Below, one piece after another: positions 14,338 through 21,915 of a stretch of 22,022 nt of DNA (positions are counted from its first letter, which is position 1; the number at the start of each line of letters is the position of its first letter). Location of the stretch: assembly GCA_964622315.1 (NCBI GenBank), contig CAZUOY010000027.1, forward strand, positions 1-22,022, given 5' to 3'. A program made the position numbers and the translations under genes. The notes under the pieces were generated by a model. That model made no database searches and was not told the origin of the DNA. It saw nothing but the letters and a program-made list of their open reading frames with translations. The stretch comes from JAYFNU01 sp964622315 (GTDB taxonomy: Bacteria > Bacillota > Clostridia > Oscillospirales > Ruminococcaceae).

Positions 14338-16185
14338 TCAGCCCTCGCCCTTCGCCGCTTCAAGCTCAAGCACCTTTTGAAACTGCGTTTCATACAGCTC
14401 CTTATATATTCCGTCGAGCTCAAGAAGCGAATCGTGGTCGCCGCGCTCGGCTATCACGCCGCCGTCCACAACGAGTATCTCGTCTGCGGCGAGTATAGTG
14501 GAAAGCCTATGCGCAATAACTAAGCTCGTTCTTCCCTTCATAAGCGTTTCGAGCGCGTCCTGTATAGCGCTTTCGCTTATTGAATCAAGCGCCGAGGTCG
14601 CCTCGTCAAGTATAAGTATTTCCGGGTCCTTCAGCACGACGCGGGCGATGGAAACACGTTGCTTTTCGCCGCCCGACATCGTTAGCCCACGGTTCCCGAC
14701 CATTGTGTTATAGCCGTCGGGAAGTGACATAATAAAATCGTGAATGTTCGCGATTTTACACGCCTTGATAAGCTCCTCATCGGTTGCGTCGTCCTTAGCA
14801 TAAAGCAGGTTTTCTTTTATTGTTCCGTTGAAAAGGTAGGTGTCCTGACTAACCTCGCCCACCTTTTCGCGAAGATATCTAAGCTCAAAGTCCCGTACGT
14901 CAACGCCCGATATTTTAACGCTTCCCGCTTTTACGTCATAAAGGCGCGGTATTAGGTTCACTATAGTGGACTTTCCCGAGCCCGAGCGCCCGACTATCGC
15001 GAACATTTTGCCGTTTGGAACGGTGAAATCCACATCGGTAAGCACCGGCACCTCCTCGGTATATGAGAAGGCGACGTGGCTAAATTCAATATCTCCGCCC
15101 TTAACAGCGGGACGTAAAGGCTTCTCCTTTTCAACTATGTCACTCTTTCGGTCAAGATAATCGAAGATTCGAACGAACATAGCGAGTGACCTTGTGAAGT
15201 CAACTTGCAGGTTAAACAGCGACTGTACAGGTCGATATAGGCGGTTAACCAGCGATACAGTGGCGGTAATTGTGCCCACGGTAAGCGCCGAGTCAACCTT
15301 CGCAATAATAAAGTATCCGCCCGCAAAGTAGATAAGCAGCGGCGCAAGCTGAATAAACATTCCCATAAGCACGCGAAACCATGTGCCCGCCCGCTGCTCC
15401 TTCATAGAATACTTCGCAACTTCGCCGTTAATCTTTTCAAAGCGCTTATATTCCTTCTCCTCTCGCGCAAAAAGCTTTACGAGCAGTGAACCACTGACGC
15501 TTAATGTTTCGTTAACCGTTTGGTTCATCTCGTCGCGCTTCATCTGGCTTTCGCCCAAAAGCTTGAAGCGTGACATACCCGCTTGCTTGGTGGGAAGGAT
15601 AAGAAGCGGTATTACAACTATGCCCACTAAAGCGAGCTGCCAGCTCATAGTAAAAAGCGCCACAAGGGTGGTCACGACTGTCGCGACATTACTGACGACG
15701 TTTGTGAGTGTTCCGGAAATCACCGAGCTTACTCCGTCAATGTCGGTGTTCATACGTGTTATAATGTCGCCTTGCTTTTCGGTGGTAAAAAAGGACTGCG
15801 GCATACCTTGAAGGTGTCTATACATCTGGTTCTTCATATCGAAGATAATCCGTGTCGATATCCACGAATTTATGTAGGTTTCAAGCACGCCGATTACCTG
15901 CGACACTGTAAGTGTTCCGAGCGCCGCGAGAATAAGCTTGATTAACAGCGACATATCCTCGCCGATAAGCGCCTCATCAACTATTCTTCCCGTGATGATA
16001 GAGGGCAAAAGCCCTATCACCGCCGCTACGATAATTGTTATGAAAACGAGGATAAACTGAAAGACATAGGGCTTCAAATAGCCCGCTATTCTTACCAACA
16101 GCTCCTTCGTTACCTTCGGTTTGTTCTGCTTTTCCTCGTCGGTCAGAAAATGCATCGGTCCTCGCCCGCCGCCGGGTCCTGCCAT
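14338..16185 (-). CDS. ABC exporter, fused membrane and ATPase domains (MsbA/multidrug half-transporter type)
   Basis: A 615-residue half-transporter. Residues 1-24 are a Gly-rich polar leader. About six transmembrane helices occupy 36-325. The ATPase domain (about 365-600) has Walker A GRSGSGKST (399-407), a Q loop (SQDTYLF), signature MSGGE (503-507, Met for the usual Leu, Glu for Gln), Walker B ILILDEATSALD with catalytic E528, and the H-loop H559. A dimer would export lipids, drugs or peptides; the substrate is unknown. The signature variant is seen in many active exporters. The ATG at 16185 follows AAAGGCGGTGA, and the 30-residue upstream extension is not supported. No partner half-transporter is adjacent, so a homodimer is likely. 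Confidence 0.95.
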   Translation of the reverse strand: MAGPGGGRGPMHFLTDEEKQNKPKVTKELLVRIAGYLKPYVFQFILVFITIIVAAVIGLLPSIITGRIVDEALIGEDMSLLIKLILAALGTLTVSQVIGVLETYINSWISTRIIFDMKNQMYRHLQGMPQSFFTTEKQGDIITRMNTDIDGVSSVISGTLTNVVSNVATVVTTLVALFTMSWQLALVGIVVIPLLILPTKQAGMSRFKLLGESQMKRDEMNQTVNETLSVSGSLLVKLFAREEKEYKRFEKINGEVAKYSMKEQRAGTWFRVLMGMFIQLAPLLIYFAGGYFIIAKVDSALTVGTITATVSLVNRLYRPVQSLFNLQVDFTRSLAMFVRIFDYLDRKSDIVEKEKPLRPAVKGGDIEFSHVAFSYTEEVPVLTDVDFTVPNGKMFAIVGRSGSGKSTIVNLIPRLYDVKAGSVKISGVDVRDFELRYLREKVGEVSQDTYLFNGTIKENLLYAKDDATDEELIKACKIANIHDFIMSLPDGYNTMVGNRGLTMSGGEKQRVSIARVVLKDPEILILDEATSALDSISESAIQDALETLMKGRTSLVIAHRLSTILAADEILVVDGGVIAERGDHDSLLELDGIYKELYETQFQKVLELEAAKGEG

Positions 16186-16208
16186 ATTATCACCGCCTTT
16201 ATACAATA

Positions 16209-16237
16209 ATATTATCAGCAGTTTTCTTTTCGTGCAA
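16209..16237 (-). promoter_or_regulatory. Promoter of the ABC exporter gene
   Basis: On the minus strand TTGCAC (16232-16237) and TAATAT (16209-16214) are spaced by 17 bp, each matching four or more consensus bases. It lies 24 bp before the start codon. Confidence 0.55.
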
Positions 16238-16277
16238 GAAAAATGCCGCAATTCTGGTCGGATTTTTTTACACATAA

Positions 16278-16306
16278 TTGAACAATATTACAACTTAGGT
16301 TATAAT
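16278..16306 (+). promoter_or_regulatory. Strong promoter of the acyltransferase gene
   Basis: TTGAAC (16278-16283) and a perfect TATAAT (16301-16306) are separated by 17 bp. It is 31 bp upstream of the acyltransferase start and divergent from the ABC exporter promoter. Confidence 0.85.
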
Positions 16307-16337
16307 TAACAGCAAAGAAACTGACGGCGGTGAAAGT

Positions 16338-17504
16338 ATGATAGAAAAAAGCAAGATTAATCCCACCTTTAAAATCCTGTCCGCTTTCGGCATTATTCTG
16401 ATTGTTTCAGGTCATATTCCGAAGGGCGGCGGAATCTCTTTTCTTTATGAGTGGTTTTCGCCTTACTCCTTTCACATCACCCTTTTCGTTTTCATAGCGG
16501 GTTATTTCTACAAGGAGACGAGCGAGGACGGAGTTTTCAGATATCTTTGGCACAAGATTAAGCGTTTAATAATCCCGCTTTACTTGTGGAACTTTTTTTA
16601 CGGAGTATTTGACTGGCTTCTCACCTTCAAGGGCTTTCAGATAGGTGAACCGATAACATTGCGAAATCTCTTTGTGATACCGCTTTGCTCGGGTGAAAGC
16701 GCCTTCGCCTTCAACGTCGGCGGCTGGTTTGCCTCGGCGCTCTTTTTTGCCGAGGTGGTTAATCTGTTTATCCGCAAGCTTTTTGGAAAGAACAGCACGG
16801 TTAAGGAGATTATTCTCGCGCTTCTTTACTTCGCTGTCGGAATTGCGGGCGTCTGTCTTTCAATTAAGGGTTACAACACAGGAATTATGCTGGTAGTAAC
16901 GCGGGTTATGTTCTTCCTTCCCTTCTTTGCACTCGGGCGCATTTATAAGCTTTATCTCGAAAAATACGACGATAAAATAGGTAACATAACCTATATGCTT
17001 ATACTTTTCGCGCTTCAGCTTATTATTCTTTTCAACTGCGAGCAGTCGGTGCTCTACACAGCCTCCTGGAGCAAGGATTTCAACAACGGACCTATAGTTC
17101 CTTTCCTTACTTCAATAACGGGAATAGCCTTCTGGCTGAGAATTTCTAAGATGCTTACTCCCGCTTTGAAGGACAGCCGAGCCGTGCGGCTTGTGGCGGA
17201 CAACACCTATTCCATAATGATTAACCACTTCTTAGGCTTCTTCATCTTCAATTCCTTTCAATACTCGCTTCGCCACTCCGAAATCTTTACCCTTGAATTT
17301 AAGGTGCGCGAGTACGGCACAAACGTGTGGTATTTCAACATACCCGAAAACCTTAAGCCCTACGGCTTCATCTATCTTTTTATGGGCGTAGCGGTTTCAG
17401 TGTTAATCGGCGTTCTGCTAAAGCATATAAAAGCAAAGGCTCTGCTTCTTTATGGAAGGCTAAAGGAAAAGAAGGAGAACGCCAAAGAATCGACGAAGGT
17501 CTAA
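16338..17504 (+). CDS. Membrane acyltransferase, Acyltransferase_3 family
   Basis: A 388-residue integral membrane protein with about ten hydrophobic segments. The first carries the family's early histidine (LIVSGHIP, H26) and is followed by SFHITLFVFIAGYFYK, the usual start of Acyltransferase_3 proteins. NPT-x-F at the start, LIIPLYLWNFF and NHFLGFFIFN near the end also fit. Members O-acylate cell-surface polysaccharides, glycolipids or antibiotics using cytoplasmic acyl donors; the acceptor cannot be told. The ATG follows GGCGGTGA at normal spacing, the same variant ribosome site as the ABC exporter. The C-terminal tail (KEKKENAKE) is cytoplasmic-like. A small zinc-ribbon gene follows 40 bp downstream and may share the transcript. 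Confidence 0.93.
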   Translation: MIEKSKINPTFKILSAFGIILIVSGHIPKGGGISFLYEWFSPYSFHITLFVFIAGYFYKETSEDGVFRYLWHKIKRLIIPLYLWNFFYGVFDWLLTFKGFQIGEPITLRNLFVIPLCSGESAFAFNVGGWFASALFFAEVVNLFIRKLFGKNSTVKEIILALLYFAVGIAGVCLSIKGYNTGIMLVVTRVMFFLPFFALGRIYKLYLEKYDDKIGNITYMLILFALQLIILFNCEQSVLYTASWSKDFNNGPIVPFLTSITGIAFWLRISKMLTPALKDSRAVRLVADNTYSIMINHFLGFFIFNSFQYSLRHSEIFTLEFKVREYGTNVWYFNIPENLKPYGFIYLFMGVAVSVLIGVLLKHIKAKALLLYGRLKEKKENAKESTKV

Positions 17505-17544
17505 GCGGCGAGCGAACCAACAAGAACGTTAAAAAGGAAAGTAT

Positions 17545-17748
17545 ATGTATACGGAAAACAGAGACTCAGAGGTAAAGCTTTTAAAAAGATTGTGGAGTGG
17601 CGAAAACGTGGTTTGCCCCAAATGCGGCGAGGCTGAGCTTACACTGCTTCATAAGAAGGCAAAAAAGAGCAATAACGACTGGAAATGCCCGGCGTGCGGC
17701 GAAATTTACCGAACGATAAATATGCTCTACAAGCTTCCTGAAAAGTAA
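17545..17748 (+). CDS. Small zinc-ribbon protein, 67 residues
   Basis: A short basic protein with two CxxC knuckles: CPKC (C24, C27) and CPAC (C48, C51), 20 residues apart, the pattern of a zinc ribbon. A short helix-like N-terminus (SEVKLLKRLWSGENV) and a C-terminal tail (RTINMLYKLPEK) flank it. The ATG follows AAGGAAA by about four bases. It probably folds around one zinc ion in the cytoplasm and binds nucleic acid or protein; nothing more specific is visible. It lies 40 bp after the acyltransferase gene with no terminator between, so it is likely co-transcribed, although the products do not look related. Confidence 0.8.
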   Translation: MYTENRDSEVKLLKRLWSGENVVCPKCGEAELTLLHKKAKKSNNDWKCPACGEIYRTINMLYKLPEK

Positions 17749-17816
17749 CCTTTGTTTTCTTTCGCTTTACCAAACCGACATCTACTGTCAATCAGAAACA
17801 AACTATATAATTTATT

Positions 17817-17940
17817 AGAAAAGAGGCAGGTCTTTCGACCTGCCCCTTTTCGATGAGGATGGAATATTTGGGGGAAATGCTATTACAAACGGACAACCGC
17901 TCCCAGCCGAGGGAATATCGGCTTTGAAGCTTTGTCTGTC
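17817..17940 (-). ncRNA. Candidate small RNA between a promoter and a strong terminator
   Basis: The gap 17749-18081 (333 bp) has no convincing gene. Within it, on the minus strand, a promoter-like pair at 17947-17975 would start RNA near 17940, ending at the hairpin 17819-17850. The predicted RNA (about 120 nt) holds CTTTG-ACAGA-CAAAG, GCCGA-TATTCCC-TCGGC and CGG-TTGT-CCG hairpins. The terminator of the next gene (18005-18033) insulates it from upstream. A 67-codon minus ORF covering 17815-18018 has no ribosome site and reads as non-coding. I know no family with this sequence. Confidence 0.4.
17819..17850. terminator. Bidirectional terminator after the zinc-ribbon gene
   Basis: AAAAGAGGCAGGTC (17819-17832) pairs with GACCTGCCCCTTTT (17837-17850) around a four-base loop, with one mismatch. 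The plus strand ends in four T. The minus strand ends in TTTTCTAATAAATT. It would serve the plus-strand acyltransferase/zinc-ribbon unit and the candidate small RNA. Confidence 0.82.
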
Positions 17941-17946
17941 AAAGAG

Positions 17947-17975
17947 AGTATAGTTGTATAGCGGGCGTATTTCAA
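17947..17975 (-). promoter_or_regulatory. Orphan promoter-like element for the candidate small RNA
   Basis: On the minus strand TTGAAA (17970-17975) and TATACT (17947-17952) have a 17-bp spacer; the -10 matches five of six. No protein gene lies directly downstream. Confidence 0.45.
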
Positions 17976-18004
17976 GACTATCTTCAAAACAAATGATGAT
18001 ATAG

Positions 18005-18033
18005 AAAAGGAGGTGCAAACAGCACCTCCTTTT
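18005..18033 (-). terminator. Terminator of the 7TM histidine kinase operon
   Basis: AAAAGGAGGTGC (18005-18016) is the exact reverse complement of GCACCTCCTTTT (18022-18033): a 12-bp stem with a five-base loop, ending in four T on either strand. It lies 49 bases after the kinase stop codon. The stem happens to contain a perfect Shine-Dalgarno sequence. Confidence 0.82.
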
Positions 18034-18081
18034 GGGATTTAATCACTTCGATACTATGCTGAGCCATCTCGCAATATTTGT

Positions 18082-19767
18082 CTACATGGGTATTCCGGCG
18101 CGGACCATGAAGCCCTCTTGCCCCTCAAAGGAGCTAAAGTTAATCGTGCCGCCAAGCTTCTGAACACGGCTTTCCATGCTCGAAAGCCCCGTTCCTTTTT
18201 CTATTTTTGCACAGCCCTTACCGTTATCGAGAATATACAGTTCTATTAGCCCCGACCTGTTCTTGATTGATATCGCTATTTTACCCGCTTTTCCGTGCTT
18301 AATGGCATTAGTCACCGATTCCTGACATATCCTGTAGATATCGTTCGCAACTCCGCGTTTACAGCCGTCCAAATCTCCGCTTGATGAAATCTCCAAATCA
18401 ATTCCTGCTTCTGACAAGCGTGTTTCAAGCGCTGAAAGCCGTTCGGACAACAACATACGGCTTGCTTTTCCACCGCTTGCCGTCTCGCTTCTGTCACGAT
18501 ATCGCGCTGACTCCATTTCACGTAGTATCACACCTATTTCCGTAACCACCTGTCTTAGCCTTCGCATAGCCAACGACCTGTCGCGAAGCAGCTTATTACT
18601 TTCCATAGTGTTCAGCGCAAGAATCAGCGCGTGCCCAACTACATCGTGTATCTCGTTCGCAAGCAGATTTCTTTCGCTTAATACCGCGAGCCTCTTTGCG
18701 TCCTCTGCCATTGATTTTGTACTGTCGTTCATCTCCTGTAAGTACTGGTTCTTTTCGCAAAGCTGGTTAATCGCGGAGATTTCCTTTGTATTGTCGTGAA
18801 TAATATATATCTGCTTTTTCACCGAAAACGCCCTGCGTTTCACAGGCTTCACCGTCACGGTATAAAACCTAATTCCGTCCTCCTGCGCAAGCTCAAGCTC
18901 TCTTTTTATTTCGCCTTGAGAATATTCGCCCCGCTTCACTTCACAACCGAAGCTTTCCCTTATCTCATGAAGCGTTTTTTCGTCTATTTGCTCACAAGCC
19001 TTATTCCTGTAGGTGACGGTTCCCTTACCTGTCGTTATCAACAGCGCGTCGGTGAAAAGCTCAAGTCCATACACACTGTTGTAGGAAATCGCGTCAAACA
19101 TACCGTATTTGCTCGCACCGACAAAGTAGAACGCGAAGATTAGCGCGATAAGCAGCGGGAAACAGTCCACTTTTAGCTTAAAGGCGTTCATGAGCGAAAG
19201 ATGCAGAAAAGCCATTCCGGAAATAGCAATCATCGAGGCAATCACACGAAAGCCTCGGTTGTCAAGCTTCTTTACCCAATACTTAATTATGCAAAGCATT
19301 CCAATCACTTCAAGCGCAAAGCCACACCCCAAAAAGACATAGTAAAGCGCTCCGAAAACAGCTCCGTCGGGCGAAAACGACTTAATAAAAAGCCCGTGCA
19401 ACGGGTTTGTCAGAATAGTTGTCACGCCCGCAATAACATAAACGATAATCGCCGCCAGATGAAAGTACCTTCTCGCGGGTTTATAGAACGCGTTAATATA
19501 CAAAATGAAAATGACGTCAAAAACGAGCTTAAAAAGATACACGCCAGCTGTGATTATCCACTTTGTTCTTTCCTCCACCGCCAATTCTGCTGCAAAGCTT
19601 GCGGTAATGAGTAATATTGTGAGCGAATGTCCTAAACAGTAATATACCATTACTCGGGTGTGCTTGGAGTTTATTATTATGTAGGCGAGGAAGCTCGTCA
19701 TTACGGCTGTGAAAAGCAGCGTAACTACCCACTCGCCCTGCTTGAAAATATCCAACGCCTGTTCCAT
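18082..19767 (-). CDS. 7TM-PAS sensor histidine kinase, NarL/HisKA_3 class
   Basis: A 561-residue kinase. The N-terminus (about 14-218) has seven hydrophobic helices resembling the 7TM region of histidine kinases, ending KYGMFDAI. A PAS-like domain follows (about 230-332, YIIHDNTKEI), then a linker coil. The HisKA_3 phosphoacceptor segment is NEIHDVVGHAL with H374. The ATP-binding part has an N box (CQESVTNAIKHG, N487), DNGKGC (514-519) and GTGLSSM. The ATG at 19767 is chosen because GGAGAG lies seven bases upstream; the longer frame would need a TTG at 19782 without a site. It follows the response regulator gene by 15 bp and should phosphorylate it. The signal is unknown, though a membrane-embedded sensor suggests a hydrophobic or membrane-state cue. 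Confidence 0.93.
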   Translation of the reverse strand: MEQALDIFKQGEWVVTLLFTAVMTSFLAYIIINSKHTRVMVYYCLGHSLTILLITASFAAELAVEERTKWIITAGVYLFKLVFDVIFILYINAFYKPARRYFHLAAIIVYVIAGVTTILTNPLHGLFIKSFSPDGAVFGALYYVFLGCGFALEVIGMLCIIKYWVKKLDNRGFRVIASMIAISGMAFLHLSLMNAFKLKVDCFPLLIALIFAFYFVGASKYGMFDAISYNSVYGLELFTDALLITTGKGTVTYRNKACEQIDEKTLHEIRESFGCEVKRGEYSQGEIKRELELAQEDGIRFYTVTVKPVKRRAFSVKKQIYIIHDNTKEISAINQLCEKNQYLQEMNDSTKSMAEDAKRLAVLSERNLLANEIHDVVGHALILALNTMESNKLLRDRSLAMRRLRQVVTEIGVILREMESARYRDRSETASGGKASRMLLSERLSALETRLSEAGIDLEISSSGDLDGCKRGVANDIYRICQESVTNAIKHGKAGKIAISIKNRSGLIELYILDNGKGCAKIEKGTGLSSMESRVQKLGGTINFSSFEGQEGFMVRAGIPM

Positions 19768-19782
19768 AGCATTACTCTCCAA

Positions 19783-20409
19783 TCACAAAAGATTGTTTTT
19801 TAGCGCGTAGAGTACAAGCTGAGCTCTGTTCTCAACGCCGGCGAGCTCAATTATCTTAGTAACCTTATTCTTTACGGTACCCTCGGCGTAGTTCATGCTT
19901 TTCGCTATCTCGCTGTTCGACCTGCCCTCGCTGATAAGCTTAATTATCCTAAGCTCCTCGTCTCTTATCGCCAAGCTTTCTATCGTTTCGTTTTTTTGAC
20001 TTTTTGCGGCGAGTATGGCGTGAAGTGCGGTGGAGCTTGACACCGTGTATCCCCAAGAGACACATCTAATGAGAGTTTTCAATCTTTCAGGAGAGGTATC
20101 CTTTAACAAATACCCGTCCGCGCCCGCCGAAAAAGCGTTGGAAATCCAATCTGTATCCTCCATAGAGGTAAGCACCAGCACCTTAATATCGGGAAATTCC
20201 TTCTTAAGCCGTTCGGTTGCCTCAATGCCGTCCATATCGGGCATTTTTATATCCATAAGCACTACGTCCGGCTTCTTTTCCGCACAGAGTTCAAGCGCTC
20301 TTATCCCGTTTTCCGCTACGCCCACAACCTCGGTGTCGGCATCTCTTTCAAGAATTATTTTCAGGCTTTCCGATAACAGCGTGTGGTCGTCGGCAATTAA
20401 AATTCTCAT
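19783..20409 (-). CDS. NarL/FixJ-family response regulator (REC + LuxR HTH)
   Basis: A 208-residue regulator. The receiver has D7 D8, phosphoacceptor D53 (VVLMDIKMPDMDG), a T/S switch in VLTSMED, and K103 (LLKDTSPE). The C-terminal LuxR-type helix-turn-helix reads IISEGRSNSEIAKSMNYAEGTVKNKV with the usual sequence of conserved Glu, Ile and Val; the motif's first segment (LAIRDEEL) departs from the common LTPRE. ATG at 20409 with GGAGGAG nearby. It sits between a degenerate kinase-like gene (16 bp upstream) and the true kinase (15 bp downstream), so all three are co-transcribed. It should bind DNA when phosphorylated; the perfect palindrome at 21263-21277 is a candidate site. Confidence 0.95.
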   Translation of the reverse strand: MRILIADDHTLLSESLKIILERDADTEVVGVAENGIRALELCAEKKPDVVLMDIKMPDMDGIEATERLKKEFPDIKVLVLTSMEDTDWISNAFSAGADGYLLKDTSPERLKTLIRCVSWGYTVSSSTALHAILAAKSQKNETIESLAIRDEELRIIKLISEGRSNSEIAKSMNYAEGTVKNKVTKIIELAGVENRAQLVLYALKNNLL

Positions 20410-20425
20410 GCTTCTCCTCCTAATT

Positions 20426-21175
20426 TTAAACTATCGCGTGGAGCTCCTTAACTGTCTTACGTACGTCTCGTATGGTTTCTCTTGTTAGCTGTATCATCTT
20501 CTCGTTTTCTTCTTCAAACCTTTCTGACGGGTCGGCGTTAACCTCATATGTGCTGTTCTCCATCTCCGAAATACCGTTATATAGCTTCCCAAGATACTCC
20601 TTTGCCATATTGTTGATTATCACCATTATTCTCTCGCGTTCTTCCTCGGCGCTCAGCTTCTGAGAAATCAACGCGAATCTTCGCTGTGACTCCAACGCTG
20701 CTTTAAGTTTATTATTCTGGTGGTCAAGCTGTCTTTGCAGCGTCACATATTGTGTAATATCGTTAAAAACGTAGATGCGCCCCATATACTGCCTGTTTTT
20801 CACAACCGGACACATCTTCCAGGAAAGAACTATTTCTCTGTTCGTAAGCGGCTTCATCTCGCCTTCAAACAAAAGAGGCTCCTTTTCCTCTATACAGCGT
20901 GTGTTTAAATCCCTCGGAACATCTGTTGATTGGTTAATCTCCCTTTCAATGCTCTGCAGAAACTCAAACTCGTCTATTTCGCCTTTGCTTAAGGTCAAAT
21001 TGACATAGCAAGCCTTATCGCTACTATCGAAAATAACTATCGTTTCGTTTACATTTTCGATAATATCCCTTGCCGTTTGTCTTTTGTGGGAAAACGCCCA
21101 CCAAAGGCACGCAACAATACTTATGGTTACTACAAGAAAAGCAACGCTTACAGAATAAAGCATTAAACTATCCAT
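20426..21175 (-). CDS. Membrane PAS protein with degenerate HisKA_3-like domain (no His, no ATPase domain)
   Basis: A 249-residue protein: one transmembrane helix (about 6-28), a PAS domain (about 36-143, IVIFDSSDKACYVN to GRIYVFNDITQYV), a coiled coil, then a dimerisation-like helical pair (about 165-249). Aligning ERERIMVIINNMAKEYL with the downstream kinase's ERNLLANEIHDVVGHAL places N188 at the phosphoacceptor His and N189 at the following Asp; GH is replaced by KE. The second helix (RETIRDVRKTVKEL) is kept, but the protein stops there, without any ATP-binding domain. It therefore cannot autophosphorylate. It could pair with the kinase, or bind the regulator and modulate it. ATG at 21175 with GGGAGGTG. 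First gene of a three-gene operon. Confidence 0.85.
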   Translation of the reverse strand: MDSLMLYSVSVAFLVVTISIVACLWWAFSHKRQTARDIIENVNETIVIFDSSDKACYVNLTLSKGEIDEFEFLQSIEREINQSTDVPRDLNTRCIEEKEPLLFEGEMKPLTNREIVLSWKMCPVVKNRQYMGRIYVFNDITQYVTLQRQLDHQNNKLKAALESQRRFALISQKLSAEEERERIMVIINNMAKEYLGKLYNGISEMENSTYEVNADPSERFEEENEKMIQLTRETIRDVRKTVKELHAIV

Positions 21176-21219
21176 TTTTCACCTCCCGCGCTGGTAGATA
21201 TAGTCTCTGATTTAAGCTC

Positions 21220-21228
21220 AGTATATCA
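21220..21228 (-). promoter_or_regulatory. Extended -10 promoter element for the PAS/regulator/kinase operon
   Basis: On the minus strand TGATATACT gives an extended -10 (TG, one base, then TATACT, five of six). No good -35 is seen at 17 bp, as often with extended -10 promoters. It lies 45 bp before the start codon. Confidence 0.5.
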
Positions 21229-21262
21229 AATATTTTATAAATGCACCAGCTAATACAAAAAA

Positions 21263-21277
21263 GTTTCATTGTGAAAC
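21263..21277. promoter_or_regulatory. Perfect palindrome in the divergent promoter region (candidate operator)
   Basis: GTTTCA-TTG-TGAAAC is an exact inverted repeat of six bases per arm. It lies about 35 bp upstream of the minus-strand -10 element and 26 bp from the plus-strand -35, between two divergent units. A binding site for the NarL-type regulator of this operon is plausible but inferred. Confidence 0.4.
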
Positions 21278-21302
21278 CAGACTGTGCGAAAAGTCCTAAG
21301 CA

Positions 21303-21331
21303 TTGACTTCGCAAAATTTACGGAATAAAAT
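21303..21331 (+). promoter_or_regulatory. Promoter of the 113-residue coiled-coil gene
   Basis: TTGACT (21303-21308) and TAAAAT (21326-21331) are each five of six matches, with a 17-bp spacer, 30 bp upstream of the start codon. Confidence 0.8.
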
Positions 21332-21361
21332 GTTATTATCTAACCGCAAAGGAGCGAGAGA

Positions 21362-21703
21362 ATGCCCATATCAATAGACGAGTATTTCGATGAAATAAAG
21401 GAAGAAGAACAGCGCGCCCAAAGGTACGAGCAGTTTCAAACACAGCTTGAACAGCGCGCAGAGAAAGCCGTCTCTACCATAGAGGAGACGACTAAGCCAA
21501 GCGCGGCAAAGGACTCCTTTACAAAAACAGGACAGCATTCCGAAAACCCAAGCGGTGTATACCGCATAACTAAGGACGCTGACGGCGAGAGAAGAATAGA
21601 CTTTACCCCTACCGATAATGAAAAAGCCGCCGCCAAGAATGGCGACGGCACAGCGCGAGAAATCCAACAGCTAAAACAAGAGCAGTCCCGAATAGAGCTT
21701 TAG
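21362..21703 (+). CDS. Charged coiled-coil hypothetical protein ending at an in-frame TAG
   Basis: A 113-residue hydrophilic protein with a good promoter and GGAG about eight bases before the ATG. Residues 1-45 (ISIDEYFDEIKEEEQRAQRY and on) and the C-terminus (REIQQLKQEQSRIEL) look like coiled coil; the middle is disordered. There is no signal, membrane helix or known motif. The reading frame ends at TAG (21701-21703), but the next 31 codons in the same frame are open to TAA at 21797-21799 and continue the coiled coil. The product may therefore be truncated by a nonsense change, or extended by read-through. The last part recalls FlxA-like coiled-coil proteins, at low confidence. Confidence 0.75.
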   Translation: MPISIDEYFDEIKEEEQRAQRYEQFQTQLEQRAEKAVSTIEETTKPSAAKDSFTKTGQHSENPSGVYRITKDADGERRIDFTPTDNEKAAAKNGDGTAREIQQLKQEQSRIEL

Positions 21704-21799
21704 CTTCGGCTTCCCGGCAACAGCGGAAAAAGGGAGAAGCTTGAGGAAAAGCTAAAACAGATAAAAGCAAAGCTCCGCCGAATGGAGAAGGGGCAATAA
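21704..21799 (+). other. In-frame coding-like extension after the TAG of the coiled-coil gene
   Basis: Same frame as the gene before the TAG. It reads LRLPGNSGKREKLEEKL and then KQIKAKLRRMEKGQ before TAA. The heptad-like, Lys/Glu-rich pattern matches the preceding residues, which chance DNA would seldom give. TAG is the ordinary stop elsewhere in the window (genes ending at 7080 and 18082), so a global code change is not supported. Confidence 0.6.
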
Positions 21800-21873
21800 C
21801 TATAGCGTTTCCTTCAAAACGTCAGTAACGGTTATCTTAGCAGTTTACTATTAATTCTATTATATTATTATAT

Positions 21874-21903
21874 GAAAAGAGCGCCGTACACGACGCTCTT
21901 TTC
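21874..21903 (+). terminator. Terminator downstream of the coiled-coil gene
   Basis: GAAAAGAGCG (21874-21883) pairs exactly with CGCTCTTTTC (21894-21903), with a small inner CG/CG pair. The U tract is only the four T inside the stem. It lies 75 bases after the TAA; the stretch between has no other structure I can see. Confidence 0.6.
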
Positions 21904-21915
21904 CGCAGATAAAAC

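Noticed and set aside
17815..18018. 67-codon minus-strand ORF
   Set aside because: It has no ribosome site, covers both terminator hairpins, and its composition is not protein-like.
21362..21799. Genome-wide recoding of TAG
   Set aside because: Genes ending at 7080 and 18082 stop at TAG at the expected family length, so TAG acts as a stop here.
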